Virus record (IMG/VR): IMGVR_UViG_3300044960_000727
Location: 1-41,356 of that record
Source: a virus
Length of the DNA: 41,356 nucleotides
Reading direction: 5' to 3' (one strand)
The notes under the pieces were generated by a model, which was not told where the DNA came from, did no database searches, and saw only the letters and a list, made by a program, of their open reading frames with translations. The position numbers and the translations under genes were made by a program. Each line of letters begins with the position of its first letter. The first letter of the stretch is position 1. Positions 23,907 to 32,128 of the stretch are shown here, piece after piece.

Positions 23907-24596
23907 ATGTCTGGATCAAAGCCCACTACCTCTCTTCAGCCAGCAGAACCCGATCTTAGAACTTTCGGGGATATCATTAAACGCGAGGTGATGTTGGCAA
24001 TTAACTGCCACGCAATCGCCGTTGTGCAATCGTTCGATTCGACGCGGCAGACAGTAACAGCCACCATCAGTTACAAAAAAGCAATTCGCCAGCAAAACCC
24101 GACTACCGGAGTATACCAGACAGTATATCAAGATTATCCGGTATTGGTCGATTGTCCAGCAATAGTACTCTCAGGTGGCCCAGGAGCACTCACCATGCCA
24201 ATCGCGCAAGGTGACGAATGCTTGGTGCTTTTTAACGATCGGGCCCTTGATACCTGGTTCCAGAGTGGGGTTAATGCACCGCTGCCATCGTCAAGACTCC
24301 ATTCATTCTCTGACGCAATAGTCTTAGTCGGGCTTCGCTCGCAAATCCGTTCCATCCAGAATTACGACACTCAGCGCGTTGTACTGAGAAATGGTGCCGC
24401 AAAAGTAGCTATTGGTGATAAAATAGAAATATCAAACGGTCAAAACCTGAAAAACGCTCTAGACACTGTTATTTCATCAATCTTTGCTGCCGGATCAGCC
24501 ACTTGGCTTCAAGCAGGTGGTGATCCATTGACCAACCCGTTTGGTCCGCTGGCGGAAAACGCGGCTCGGGCTCAGATTGGAGCGGTGCTTGAATGA
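23907..24596 (+). CDS. Membrane-puncturing spike (gp138-like)
   Basis: A 229-residue spike protein. After a leader, residues 12-110 form an OB-like domain (DIIKREVMLAINCHAIAVVQSFDSTRQTV, DYPVLVDCPAIVLSGG, ECLVLFNDRALDTWF), typical of phi92 gp138-type spikes. A short beta region follows (RVVLRNGAAKVAIGDKIEIS). ATG at 23907 is preferred over an in-frame upstream start within the hub gene. The spike pierces the outer membrane, consistent with a Gram-negative host. ATGA overlap with the wedge gene. Confidence 0.83.
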   Translation: MSGSKPTTSLQPAEPDLRTFGDIIKREVMLAINCHAIAVVQSFDSTRQTVTATISYKKAIRQQNPTTGVYQTVYQDYPVLVDCPAIVLSGGPGALTMPIAQGDECLVLFNDRALDTWFQSGVNAPLPSSRLHSFSDAIVLVGLRSQIRSIQNYDTQRVVLRNGAAKVAIGDKIEISNGQNLKNALDTVISSIFAAGSATWLQAGGDPLTNPFGPLAENAARAQIGAVLE

Positions 24597-24964
24597 TTGT
24601 ACGTGCGCTTGATGCAAATGGCGATTGGACGTTTGGCAAAGGAAAAAACGACTACCTCGTCAATCGCGAAGCATTAAAACAGATTCTGCACACCAGGTTA
24701 CTATCGTTTCTGGGGGATTGCTTTTTTGCGCTTACTGCTGGAATTGACTGGTTTAATCTGCTTGGCAGCAAGGATCGGCTTGCACTAAGCCTGGCGGTTA
24801 ACGCTACTATCTTGAATACACCACAAAACGTAGTAACTGGTATTCTTCAGAAAAATTTTGAAGTCGACGAGCGAACCCGACAAGTTACGTTGGAGTATAA
24901 CGTACAATCGATCTATGGTAGCCTCGATGTGGTCTTTCAGTACGATTTGAACGGATTGGTGTAA
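24593..24964 (+). CDS. Baseplate wedge (gp25/W-like)
   Basis: A 123-residue protein with the gp25/W pattern: DWTFGKGKNDYLVNREALKQIL, LLSFLGDCFFALTAGIDWFNLLG, and a C-terminal beta strand pair. In contractile systems gp25 seeds sheath assembly at the baseplate. It overlaps the spike gene and stands directly before baseplate J, the standard order. Confidence 0.85.
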   Translation: MIVRALDANGDWTFGKGKNDYLVNREALKQILHTRLLSFLGDCFFALTAGIDWFNLLGSKDRLALSLAVNATILNTPQNVVTGILQKNFEVDERTRQVTLEYNVQSIYGSLDVVFQYDLNGLV

Positions 24965-24965
24965 G

Positions 24966-26147
24966 ATGCCCAACATTCTTGATAGCAATGGGTTACAAGT
25001 AAAGACTCGTGAAGAGTTAATCGCCGAGTACACCGCTGATTTCCAAGCTATCTATGGTGCGGATATCGTGCTTGATCCGGACTCGCCGGACGGGCAAATG
25101 ATGAACCTGCGAGTGCAGGCGGAGCTCGATCTTGAAGAGCTGCTTGTTCAGATTTACAACTCGTTCAATCCAGACCAAGCTATCGGCGTCACTCTTGATC
25201 AACGAGTGGCGATCAACGGTATCCAACGACGTGCGGCAACGTATACCACCACTAATATCACTATTACGACTGATCGAGCGCTTAACTTATACGGACTAGA
25301 TCAGAACACAGAAGAGATCTATACAGTTTCTGACAACGCTGGAAATCAATGGCAGCTTATTGATACCACAACTATTAGCGCTCCGGGTTCTTACCCGTTA
25401 GCGTTTCGATCCGCGGTACCTGGCGCAGTGCTCACCATCCCCAACACCATCACTCAACCGGTGACGATTGTGCTTGGTGTAACGGCCATCAACAATCCGA
25501 CGACTTATACGAATCTGGGTGTCAACGAAGAATCAGACGCCGCACTCCGGATTAGGCGTGCGCAATCGGTTGCGCTTCCATCACAAGGTTATGTCGATGG
25601 GCTTCGTGCAGCGTTGCTCAACCTTGAGGGTTTAACTTATGCGCGCATCTTTGAGAATACCACTAGTGGAGTAGATGCTGATGGTATACCACCACATAGT
25701 ATCTGGGTTATCGTCGGTGGCACCGCGAGCAACGCTGATATCGCCCGAGTGATCTACATGGAGCGTTCTGAAGGCGCTGATATGAAAGGTAATGAGACAT
25801 ACACGATTACTCGCGCCGATGGCTCACCGTTCTTGGTGCGTTGGGATGTTGTAGTACCCGAAAACCTCTACATTAAATTTGATGCTACTTCAATTGATGG
25901 CGTGACGCCAGTAGATGTTAACGCACTTAAAAATGGACTTGTTTTGAACTTTGTTCCGGGTGTGTACGAAGAAGTCGATATTACTTCACTTGGAACCGCA
26001 GTCCAAGCGATCGATCCTAATATATTGGTGACTAACGCCGGTTTTGCGCGTGTGGATATTGGTCCTTACTCGAACACGCTGGTACCGCTTACCCGTAATC
26101 GGCAGTTCGCCGTGGCCGCGAACCGAATTGAAATCACGGTGGTATAA
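24966..26147 (+). CDS. Baseplate J-like protein (wedge, gp6-like)
   Basis: A 393-residue protein of the baseplate J family: REELIAEYTADFQAIYGADIVLDPDSPDGQ at the N-terminus, LGVNEESDAALRIRRAQSVAL in the centre, and LYARIF-type and VDITSLGTAVQAIDPNI segments later. It forms the wedge ring of the baseplate that transmits the signal to contract. It follows gp25 by one base. Confidence 0.92.
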   Translation: MPNILDSNGLQVKTREELIAEYTADFQAIYGADIVLDPDSPDGQMMNLRVQAELDLEELLVQIYNSFNPDQAIGVTLDQRVAINGIQRRAATYTTTNITITTDRALNLYGLDQNTEEIYTVSDNAGNQWQLIDTTTISAPGSYPLAFRSAVPGAVLTIPNTITQPVTIVLGVTAINNPTTYTNLGVNEESDAALRIRRAQSVALPSQGYVDGLRAALLNLEGLTYARIFENTTSGVDADGIPPHSIWVIVGGTASNADIARVIYMERSEGADMKGNETYTITRADGSPFLVRWDVVVPENLYIKFDATSIDGVTPVDVNALKNGLVLNFVPGVYEEVDITSLGTAVQAIDPNILVTNAGFARVDIGPYSNTLVPLTRNRQFAVAANRIEITVV

Positions 26148-26149
26148 AG

Positions 26150-26845
26150 GTGACAACGACGGCTGAACTCCTCACGTACTACGCCGATCTGCTGATACTT
26201 CAGTATCGCGGAAAAGCAAAAGCTCGTGATACTATTCGAGCACTGGTCCGACCAATCGTAATGGACCAGTTACCAAAGCAAGTCGAAGAGGGCTTTAACC
26301 TCGATAACTGTGTAGGAACTCAGCTTGACATTCTTGGTAAATACCAAAATGTTGTTAGAACTGTTAACACTCCTGCTGGATTTATTACACTTTCAGATTC
26401 AAATTTTCGAGCGCTTATAAAACTTGCGATTGCACGTAACAACTCAAACGGTTCACTACATGCTATTGACCAACTGATTTTTAATTTTTTCGGCACTAAT
26501 GTTCTAGTATTTGATTACAAGAACATGCGAATTTCTTATTTGGTAAACTCTGCTATTGCAAATGCTGGACTTTTTACAGTTTTGACAGCTCAAGGATTAC
26601 TGCCTAGACCAATGGCAGTACAAATGGCCGCAATAGTTTATGCTCCAGTTATTGATACCTTCTATGGTTTCGTGACTTACGAATTGCCGACAGCGTTTCG
26701 TAACTCACCAATGAACACTTACGCGGCTTATCAGATGAACCGGCCTTGGCTGTCTTACTCTAGCGCTACATTAGTTAACTTGAATCTTACTGCCGAGAAC
26801 GGTGACGAAATTACCCAGGAAAACGGGGATGAGCTTTATATTTAA
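26150..26845 (+). CDS. DUF2612 baseplate/fibre-attachment protein
   Basis: A 231-residue protein, GTG start, of the DUF2612 type (YYADLLILQYRGKAKARDTIRALV, NLDNCVGTQLDILGKYQNVVR, FFGTNVLVFDYKNM). In related phages it follows baseplate J and is thought to link fibres to the wedge, in place of a P2 gpI. Its C-terminus ends in a repeated NGDE motif (LTAENGDEITQENGDELYI), a known fibre-docking-like tail. A 44-bp gap follows. Confidence 0.82.
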   Translation: MTTTAELLTYYADLLILQYRGKAKARDTIRALVRPIVMDQLPKQVEEGFNLDNCVGTQLDILGKYQNVVRTVNTPAGFITLSDSNFRALIKLAIARNNSNGSLHAIDQLIFNFFGTNVLVFDYKNMRISYLVNSAIANAGLFTVLTAQGLLPRPMAVQMAAIVYAPVIDTFYGFVTYELPTAFRNSPMNTYAAYQMNRPWLSYSSATLVNLNLTAENGDEITQENGDELYI

Positions 26846-26889
26846 TGGGAAGATTCCTCAACACTTGGTTGCAATGGAATTGAATAATT

Positions 26890-27945
26890 ATGGCGAATAG
26901 AAAAATCTCTGAATTAGCCTCAGTTTTAAACGCAGCAATTGGTGCGAATTCCGCGTTTCCAGTCGTAGATTCCGCCGATGGCACGACCAAAAAGATTCTT
27001 CTCTCGCAATTGGATTTGCGTTGGGCTCTCGTGGCATCTCTTGGTAATACACTGAACCGAGTGGTACTTACTGATGCCGATGGAAAACTGAAAACCGATG
27101 CAAGCCTCACCGGACTTATCAAACTTACCAACGGCGTGCTCAGTACGTTCCCTACACTCGGTGTAGCTGATGGGGGACTCGGACTCACCAGTGTCGCCGC
27201 AGGTGAGATTCTTTACGGCTCTGGGACGAATACCTATGGAAAACTTCCTGGTGCTCCTTCAGGCGCATATCTAAGATCGCAAGGTAACACATCTGCTCCG
27301 GTTTGGTACGAGCCAATCCAACCGACTGTACAAAGGTTTCTTAGTGGCAGTGGCACCTACAATCGACCGGCGGGTTGTATACGTATCCGCGTGCGCATGC
27401 TGGGCGCTGGTGGTGGTGGTGGTGGCAATAGTACGACACAAGGAGCGTTTCCGGGTGGCGCGGGCGGAAACACAACCTTCGGAACTCGTACCGCTGGTGG
27501 CGGTCAAGGTGGCAGTGCTGCACTTGGCGGAACAGGCGGCACGGTAAGCGGTTCGGGCTATACGATCGTTAATTCTGTTTCTGGGGCGGACGGAGCACGG
27601 ACGGGCTTAAACCCGTCAACCGCCAACGGAACACAACTGCCGGGTGGTATGGGGGGTTCGTCGTTCTTTGGCGGAGCAGGACGAAATGGTGCCGCCGGAG
27701 ACCCCGGCGGCGCTGCGGTAGCCAACAGCGGCTCCGGTGGTGGCGGTGGTGGCTGTGACAACACCGCAAGTCAGTGGGGCGGCGGCGGTGGTGGCGCTGG
27801 TGCCTATCTCGAATTTATCATTGCGAACCCGGCTTCTTCTTACCCGTACAGCGTGGGAGCGGGCGGCGCTGGAAGCACCGGCGCAGTTCGCAACGGCGGC
27901 CCAGGCGGCTCAGGCATCATTATCGTTGAAGAGTTTTATCAATAA
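26890..27945 (+). CDS. Glycine-rich tail fibre / receptor-binding protein
   Basis: A 351-residue protein. Residues 1-145 form an attachment/beta part (MANRKISELASVLNAAIGAN, LGVADGGLGLTSVAAGE), then TYNRPAGCIRIRVRMLGAG starts a glycine-rich domain of about 190 residues with many GGGGGG and GGAGG runs. Such domains form polyglycine type II helices in adhesin tips (as in S16/Mu-like fibres), with loops that bind the receptor. The GC- and GGC/GGT-rich DNA reflects composition. It is probably the host-range determinant. Confidence 0.8.
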   Translation: MANRKISELASVLNAAIGANSAFPVVDSADGTTKKILLSQLDLRWALVASLGNTLNRVVLTDADGKLKTDASLTGLIKLTNGVLSTFPTLGVADGGLGLTSVAAGEILYGSGTNTYGKLPGAPSGAYLRSQGNTSAPVWYEPIQPTVQRFLSGSGTYNRPAGCIRIRVRMLGAGGGGGGNSTTQGAFPGGAGGNTTFGTRTAGGGQGGSAALGGTGGTVSGSGYTIVNSVSGADGARTGLNPSTANGTQLPGGMGGSSFFGGAGRNGAAGDPGGAAVANSGSGGGGGGCDNTASQWGGGGGGAGAYLEFIIANPASSYPYSVGAGGAGSTGAVRNGGPGGSGIIIVEEFYQ

Positions 27946-27960
27946 AAAGGATTTCGAGTT

Positions 27961-28632
27961 ATGCCTAAACTTTCGCGAATTACTCAGTTAGTTTTCGGCT
28001 CAGGAGCTGGCCCAACCGACATCGGCAAATTCGGATCACTTGCCGCAGGTTCGGTGGTCTATTCGCAAGATCCTAGTGTGATTCAAACCCTCTCTCAGTG
28101 GTTGCAAGGTTGGGCATCCGCAGTAGTAGGTGCGAACTCACCAACTATTCAAGATCGCAACGCGGTCGACTTCGTACACTCTAGACAAATAGCTTATCTA
28201 CTCGAACAAGGCGTTGCCGAGTATGATCCTGGTACAACTTATTACATCGGTTGTATCGTCGCGGAACCTGCAACTGGTGTACTGTTCGTATCACTCACCA
28301 ATAACAACACCAACAATGCGCTGACATCAACATCTCATTGGAGGCGTATCGCTGGTGCACCAGTGGTACAATCGTTTTCAGTCGACACCGTGCTTAACGT
28401 CAACACGACCAATGCACGAATCACGTCGTTATCGCCTAACGTGACTATGCCCGACGCAACGACTAATCTCAATCGCGCGTATGTGATTAAGAATGCGGGT
28501 TCAGGCACTCCACATGTAATATTTACTGGTGGGCAATCTGCTGACGGCCAAACCGACATCGTGCTTCAGCAGTACCAATGTATTACTCTTCGTTCAAACG
28601 GCACCAACTACGATATCGAGGCATTCCTATGA
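27961..28632 (+). CDS. Tail fibre-like protein
   Basis: A 223-residue protein after the glycine-rich fibre. It has an N-terminal GSGAGPTDIGKFGSLAAGS segment also typical of short-fibre attachment, a central EQGVAEYDPGTTYYIGCIV carbohydrate-binding-like motif common in fibres, and a beta-rich C-terminus (YVIKNAGSGTPHVIFTGGQ). It probably forms a second fibre or tip. Its stop overlaps the next ATG (ATGA). Confidence 0.75.
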   Translation: MPKLSRITQLVFGSGAGPTDIGKFGSLAAGSVVYSQDPSVIQTLSQWLQGWASAVVGANSPTIQDRNAVDFVHSRQIAYLLEQGVAEYDPGTTYYIGCIVAEPATGVLFVSLTNNNTNNALTSTSHWRRIAGAPVVQSFSVDTVLNVNTTNARITSLSPNVTMPDATTNLNRAYVIKNAGSGTPHVIFTGGQSADGQTDIVLQQYQCITLRSNGTNYDIEAFL

Positions 28633-29204
28633 AAAATCTTCTTCTCCTTGTTCTGGCTCTTTCTTCGCAATTGGCACTCGCCATCACCAATAATCAAGTA
28701 TGGCGTATTCCCAACGGCGGATCAATTCCATCGTGGGGACCAATTAATCTTGCAGATACCGTTAACGCAGTCACCGGTTTGCTACCACCAACTAGTCTTG
28801 GTCCGACCAACCGTGTGCAAGCATCGAACCCTACCGGCGTTTTTTCTACGACGAGTAGTTCTTTTGTAGACGTCACTCACGCGACAGTTACTATCAACAC
28901 GGTGGTAAACCGTCCAGTATTAATTTACTGCATTCGGCAAAATACCAATGATGGAACCTACCCGTGGATCAGCTGTGGTACATCCACTTCGTCCTGCCTC
29001 TTCCCGGTGATGAGAAATGGGACAGATTACGTCGCGGGAGCTGCGATTGATGCTATATCAACTGCTGCATTCAAAGTTCCATTTCCGGTGATGATTGACC
29101 CTGAACCTCCTGCAGGCTCGACTACCTACAAACTCAGAGCATCAGCCGGTTCTAGTGCCGAAGCTAAAGTAGCTAATTGTATTTTTGCAGCGTTACAATT
29201 GTAG
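28629..29204 (+). CDS. Sec-signal protein in fibre cluster
   Basis: A 191-residue protein starting at ATG overlapping the upstream stop. Residues 1-18 (MKNLLLLVLALSSQLALA) form a textbook signal peptide with an ALA cleavage site. The mature part is beta-rich and Thr/Ser-rich with two pairs of cysteines (YCIRQNT, ISCGTSTSSCLF), suited to disulfides in the periplasm. Its end (YKLRASAGSSAEAKVANCIF) looks like a fibre-tip domain. A virion fibre should not need export, so it may act in the envelope, for example in superinfection exclusion or receptor masking. Confidence 0.7.
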   Translation: MKNLLLLVLALSSQLALAITNNQVWRIPNGGSIPSWGPINLADTVNAVTGLLPPTSLGPTNRVQASNPTGVFSTTSSSFVDVTHATVTINTVVNRPVLIYCIRQNTNDGTYPWISCGTSTSSCLFPVMRNGTDYVAGAAIDAISTAAFKVPFPVMIDPEPPAGSTTYKLRASAGSSAEAKVANCIFAALQL

Positions 29205-29251
29205 AACTTTTTTAGAAAACGCAACGAAAATCCAAAACAATGGAGAAGACT

Positions 29252-29494
29252 ATGCCAAAAAGATATGAAGACGCGATACGCTGGCTTTTTGGTCTTTTCG
29301 TTGTTGGAACGAGTTCGATGCTACTTTCTACTTTAAGAGATATTTCTAAATCTATTGATACTCTCAATGTACAAGTGGCAGTAGTAATTGAGAAAGTAGC
29401 AGGCCATGATCGTTCAATCCTTCAGCAAGACGAACGCATTCGCAGGGTCGAGGAGAAAATAAACCGTGCGACGCGCCGTCCTCAATCGTATTGA
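29252..29494 (+). CDS. Holin-like or XhlA-type small membrane protein
   Basis: An 80-residue protein. ATG at 29252 follows GGAGAAG, favouring it over ATG at 29240. One membrane segment lies at about 10-28 (AIRWLFGLFVVGTSSMLL), followed by a charged coiled coil (STLRDISKSIDTLNV, DERIRRVEEKINRAT). One transmembrane segment plus coiled coil fits XhlA-like hemolysin/holin partners. It opens the lysis cluster. The role is tentative. Confidence 0.6.
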   Translation: MPKRYEDAIRWLFGLFVVGTSSMLLSTLRDISKSIDTLNVQVAVVIEKVAGHDRSILQQDERIRRVEEKINRATRRPQSY

Positions 29495-29882
29495 ATCCGG
29501 AGATCAAGGCACTTTTGGTGTGCTTAAACTCGACTCCGGACTCATGCTGTTCACGGTGGAGCTTCCATGGCGAAACAATTTACCGGAAAAGTCATGCATT
29601 CCCGAAGGCGAGTATGAATGCCGATGGCGAGCAAGTCCGAAATTCGGTAACTGCTACCATGTACTAAATGTGCCTGACCGCTCAAATATCCTATTTCACG
29701 CAGGCAATTTCGGCGGCGATGTTGATTTAGGTTTTAAATCAGACCTTCTCGGATGCATCGCACCAGGATTGAAAATCTGCCGTATGTTCGGGCAGATGGC
29801 AGTTTCCAAGTCTCGAACCGCTCTTGACCGCATGCATCTGGATCTCAAAACTGCGCCGTTTATGTTGTCTGTGATAAAATAA
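29466..29882 (+). CDS. DUF5675 protein
   Basis: A 138-residue protein, GTG start, overlapping the holin-like gene by 29 bases. It matches the DUF5675 pattern: GTFGVLKLDSGLMLFTVELPWRNN, SCIPEGEYECRWR, and FHAGNFGGDVDLG. The function of this family is not established; it is repeatedly found beside lysis genes, and its conserved His and Cys suggest an enzyme. I see no classical endolysin motif. Confidence 0.8.
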   Translation: MRRAVLNRIESGDQGTFGVLKLDSGLMLFTVELPWRNNLPEKSCIPEGEYECRWRASPKFGNCYHVLNVPDRSNILFHAGNFGGDVDLGFKSDLLGCIAPGLKICRMFGQMAVSKSRTALDRMHLDLKTAPFMLSVIK

Positions 29883-29925
29883 AGCTTTTCAAAAACTGAA
29901 TTTATCTTTAAGAAAGGAACCCACA

Positions 29926-30195
29926 ATGGTTGAACTTGTCACAGTCAGTTATAAAGCTCCAAAAGAACTCAACGATTTTCGTGTGGCGCTGGTGGCGCTT
30001 ATTGAAGACTTGATGGCGAAAAAATCGATTTCTCAAATTGCACTTGAAAACGTGCAAAACTTCTGGACGGCCATCCAAGGTATTGATAAACTACCACAAG
30101 AATTGAAGTCGGAACTGCACGCAAGCCTTGAGACGATTGGTCACCTTGGTGGCTGCATCGCTGGCTGTTTACTCACGCCCCACAAATCCGTGTGA
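29926..30195 (+). CDS. Small helical protein of lysis/structural cluster
   Basis: An 89-residue protein with AAGGAA before the ATG. The sequence is helical (DFRVALVALIEDLMAKKSISQIALENVQNF) and ends with a glycine/cysteine-rich hydrophobic stretch (GGCIAGCLL). It is not recognised. Overlaps the next gene by GTGA, implying coupled translation. Confidence 0.65.
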   Translation: MVELVTVSYKAPKELNDFRVALVALIEDLMAKKSISQIALENVQNFWTAIQGIDKLPQELKSELHASLETIGHLGGCIAGCLLTPHKSV

Positions 30196-30506
30196 AATCA
30201 GTCTACCGGTCAAAGACAATCGGCGCGAACTTAGTGTTCGGGCTGCTTTGTCTTTGGCCGGCGTTTCGTAGGTATGTGACGCTCAATCCAGAGCTTGCAG
30301 TTATTACGCATTCACTAATTAACATTCTGTTACGATTGATTACTAAGGAACGGCTCGTAATTGGGAGAAGGAATGAACTTCATTACCATCATCATGTTGG
30401 TGCTGGAGATTTTGAAACTTATTTTCTCACGCACCAACAAAAACAATCGAGCGTCGTTACTGGCTCGGCTGCGAGAAGCTCGGAAAAAAGCGGAGACGAC
30501 CGGTGA
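30192..30506 (+). CDS. Membrane protein, holin candidate, with overprinted tail
   Basis: A 104-residue protein at GTG. Residues 10-50 contain two hydrophobic stretches (IGANLVFGLLCLWPAF and LAVITHSLINILLRLI), a small holin-like arrangement. After KERLVIG the frame overlaps the gene at 30373 for 134 bases, giving a His/Ser-rich tail of unusual composition (ELHYHHHVGAGDF). Yet its stop overlaps the GTG of the lipoprotein gene (GTGA), as if translation does run through. Either the tail is real overprinting or a frameshift extended an originally shorter gene. Confidence 0.6.
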   Translation: MKSVYRSKTIGANLVFGLLCLWPAFRRYVTLNPELAVITHSLINILLRLITKERLVIGRRNELHYHHHVGAGDFETYFLTHQQKQSSVVTGSAARSSEKSGDDR

Positions 30507-30555
30507 CACGAGTGATCTCGAAGCTCTTCTGGCCGAGCTTGGTGGTCGCAGTTAG
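30373..30555 (+). CDS. Small inner-membrane protein, i-spanin candidate
   Basis: A 60-residue protein with GGAG 5 nt before ATG. An N-terminal hydrophobic segment (FITIIMLVLEILKLIF) is followed by a charged helical part (ARLREARKKAETTGDTSDLEALL). The next gene, a lipoprotein, starts inside it in another frame, the Rz/Rz1 overlap arrangement. It is shorter than most i-spanins. Function is inferred from topology and neighbours. Confidence 0.55.
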   Translation: MNFITIIMLVLEILKLIFSRTNKNNRASLLARLREARKKAETTGDTSDLEALLAELGGRS

Positions 30556-30754
30556 CGCCTGTGTCCATGCACCAGACACACTCGACCAAGGAAAAGTTTA
30601 TATAAGCTTTCCTGATCGTGGTGGTCTGGTGCGTGAACAAGCAAAAGAGTTAATTCCGTATGAGAAGTCGCACGGGTATTATTGTATTTCTCCAGAAGAT
30701 TTAGAACTGTTTTTAATTGAGTGGGAGCACTCACAGCAAATTGATAGGGAGTAG
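30503..30754 (+). CDS. Lipoprotein, o-spanin (Rz1-like) candidate
   Basis: An 83-residue protein, GTG start. Residues 5-19 (ISKLFWPSLVVAVSA) form a signal ending in the lipobox AVSAC, so Cys20 should be lipidated and the protein placed in an outer membrane. The mature part includes YISFPDRGGLVREQAKELI and YYCISPEDLELFL. The overlap with the small membrane gene at 30373 resembles Rz/Rz1. It is the best evidence for a Gram-negative host. Confidence 0.7.
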   Translation: MTRVISKLFWPSLVVAVSACVHAPDTLDQGKVYISFPDRGGLVREQAKELIPYEKSHGYYCISPEDLELFLIEWEHSQQIDRE

Positions 30755-30755
30755 C

Positions 30756-31949
30756 ATGCACAAATATTTTGCTGTAATGGCAATGATTTGGTCTTCTGTC
30801 GTGATGGCTGATGGACCATCAGTGCAGTCGCTATCAAAAGAAGAGGTTGAAGCGACACGCGGATTACAGACGAACGACTGGACATTTGAACTCGCACCAA
30901 AATCGCAACGTTACTACTTGGGACTTAAAAAGGACGAATCTCGCCAAGCAGTGCCTGCGAGCCGTCGATTTCTCGAAGCTGACATCAAAGTTCCAGGAAA
31001 ATTTCACCTTAAAGAATTAGCCTCGCTGACAGGCATTTTTGACCAAGGTTCTTGTGGTTCCTGCGTTTACAATTCGGTGATGAAGAACGCATCGGACCAT
31101 TACCGGCTTCGTGGTATTCCGCTCGAATTGCTCTCGCGGCAACACAGCATGGATTGCATGGCCGAATGGAGCTGTTCAGGCTCGTTTTTCTCAAAAGTCG
31201 CAGGAGGACTTGTTAGGAATGGTGGCGCGGCGTATGAGACCGAGTACCCGTACCGAGCGCGTGACCAGCGATGCCTAGGTTTCAATGGTGTACTAAAAGG
31301 TAAATTTGAGAAATACGAAATCATTGATGGATCTGCGGAGTCTATTGCTAAAGCTCTCGTCAAAAGATATCCAGTTTCGGTGACGGTTGCCGCTGACCGA
31401 ACTTGGTCGGGCTACAGTACAGGCATCTACAACGGCTGCTCCTCGATGAGTACTAATCATCAAGTGCTCATCTACGGGTACGACTGTGAAACGTCGGTCG
31501 ACGAACAAGGCAACTGCGTCTTCGTGAACGGTTACCCAAAAAACGGCGATGGTTATGCTATTGTCGTAAATTCCTGGGGTACTCGCTGGGGCATGAATGG
31601 CGAAATGAAGTCGCGATGGCGCGGACGTTCGGGCCAAAAATGTAATAACCTCGCTGAGGAAGCGGGTATTCTAGTAGGCGGCGCGCCGGATGTCACTCCA
31701 GTCGATGGCGGTTGGTCGCCGTGGTCCGACTGGAGCGAATGCCAAGGTGGTTTCCAGTATCGTGAGCGCACGTGCACCAATCCCGCACCGTCGGATGGCG
31801 GAAAACCGTGCACGGGCCCTGCGCAGGAAACGCGGGCGTGCACTCCACCGAGTCCTGATGGTGGCATGCCATGGTGGGGTTGGGTTATTATTATTATTAT
31901 GTCCGTGGGACTCGTAATTGCCTTCTTACTTGGTCGTCGATCGAAGTAA
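30756..31949 (+). CDS. Secreted papain-like (C1A) protease with TSP1 domain and membrane anchor
   Basis: A 397-residue modular protein. Residues 1-18 are a signal peptide. The C1A peptidase domain starts near 80: DQGSCGSC carries Gln97 (oxyanion) and Cys103 (nucleophile), NHQVLIYGYD carries His235, and VNSWGTRWGMNGE carries Asn272; all equal papain's active-site residues. Residues about 319-364 form a thrombospondin type-1 domain (WSPWSDWSEC, YRERTC, TRACTPP). Residues 374-392 are a transmembrane segment ending in RRSK. Predicted to be exported and anchored with the protease outside the inner membrane. AGGGAG supports ATG 30756 over an in-frame start at 30717. This combination is eukaryote-like and unusual for a phage; it may serve lysis, surface proteolysis or an interaction beyond the host. 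Confidence 0.9.
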   Translation: MHKYFAVMAMIWSSVVMADGPSVQSLSKEEVEATRGLQTNDWTFELAPKSQRYYLGLKKDESRQAVPASRRFLEADIKVPGKFHLKELASLTGIFDQGSCGSCVYNSVMKNASDHYRLRGIPLELLSRQHSMDCMAEWSCSGSFFSKVAGGLVRNGGAAYETEYPYRARDQRCLGFNGVLKGKFEKYEIIDGSAESIAKALVKRYPVSVTVAADRTWSGYSTGIYNGCSSMSTNHQVLIYGYDCETSVDEQGNCVFVNGYPKNGDGYAIVVNSWGTRWGMNGEMKSRWRGRSGQKCNNLAEEAGILVGGAPDVTPVDGGWSPWSDWSECQGGFQYRERTCTNPAPSDGGKPCTGPAQETRACTPPSPDGGMPWWGWVIIIIMSVGLVIAFLLGRRSK

Positions 31950-31958
31950 GAGAACCGG

Positions 31959-32005
31959 GAGCTCTCCGGTATTCTATAGCGGAGGGCTCTCGTTATTTTC
32001 TTTTT
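31959..32005 (+). terminator. Intrinsic terminator after the protease gene
   Basis: GAGCTCTCCG (31959-31968) pairs with CGGAGGGCTC (31980-31989) through one G-U pair around an 11-nt loop, followed by TCGTTATTTTCTTTTT. Downstream, to 32128, there are further small hairpins (GGTCGG/CCGACC) but no gene. Confidence 0.85.
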
Positions 32006-32128
32006 CGGGTTAAAACCCCGGGGCCATCGCGTCGGTGCTTCCTACACTGGTTAAGGTCACGGTTCCGCCTGGTCGGGAAACGCGTAGAAGCCGACCAAAA
32101 ACATTTCGAATGATGGAGTCCAAACTGA

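Noticed and set aside
32010-32110. tRNA-like sequence (GTCGG ... CCGACCA, TGGTTAAGG)
   Set aside because: Pairing does not give a cloverleaf: no T-arm next to the acceptor and no anticodon stem.
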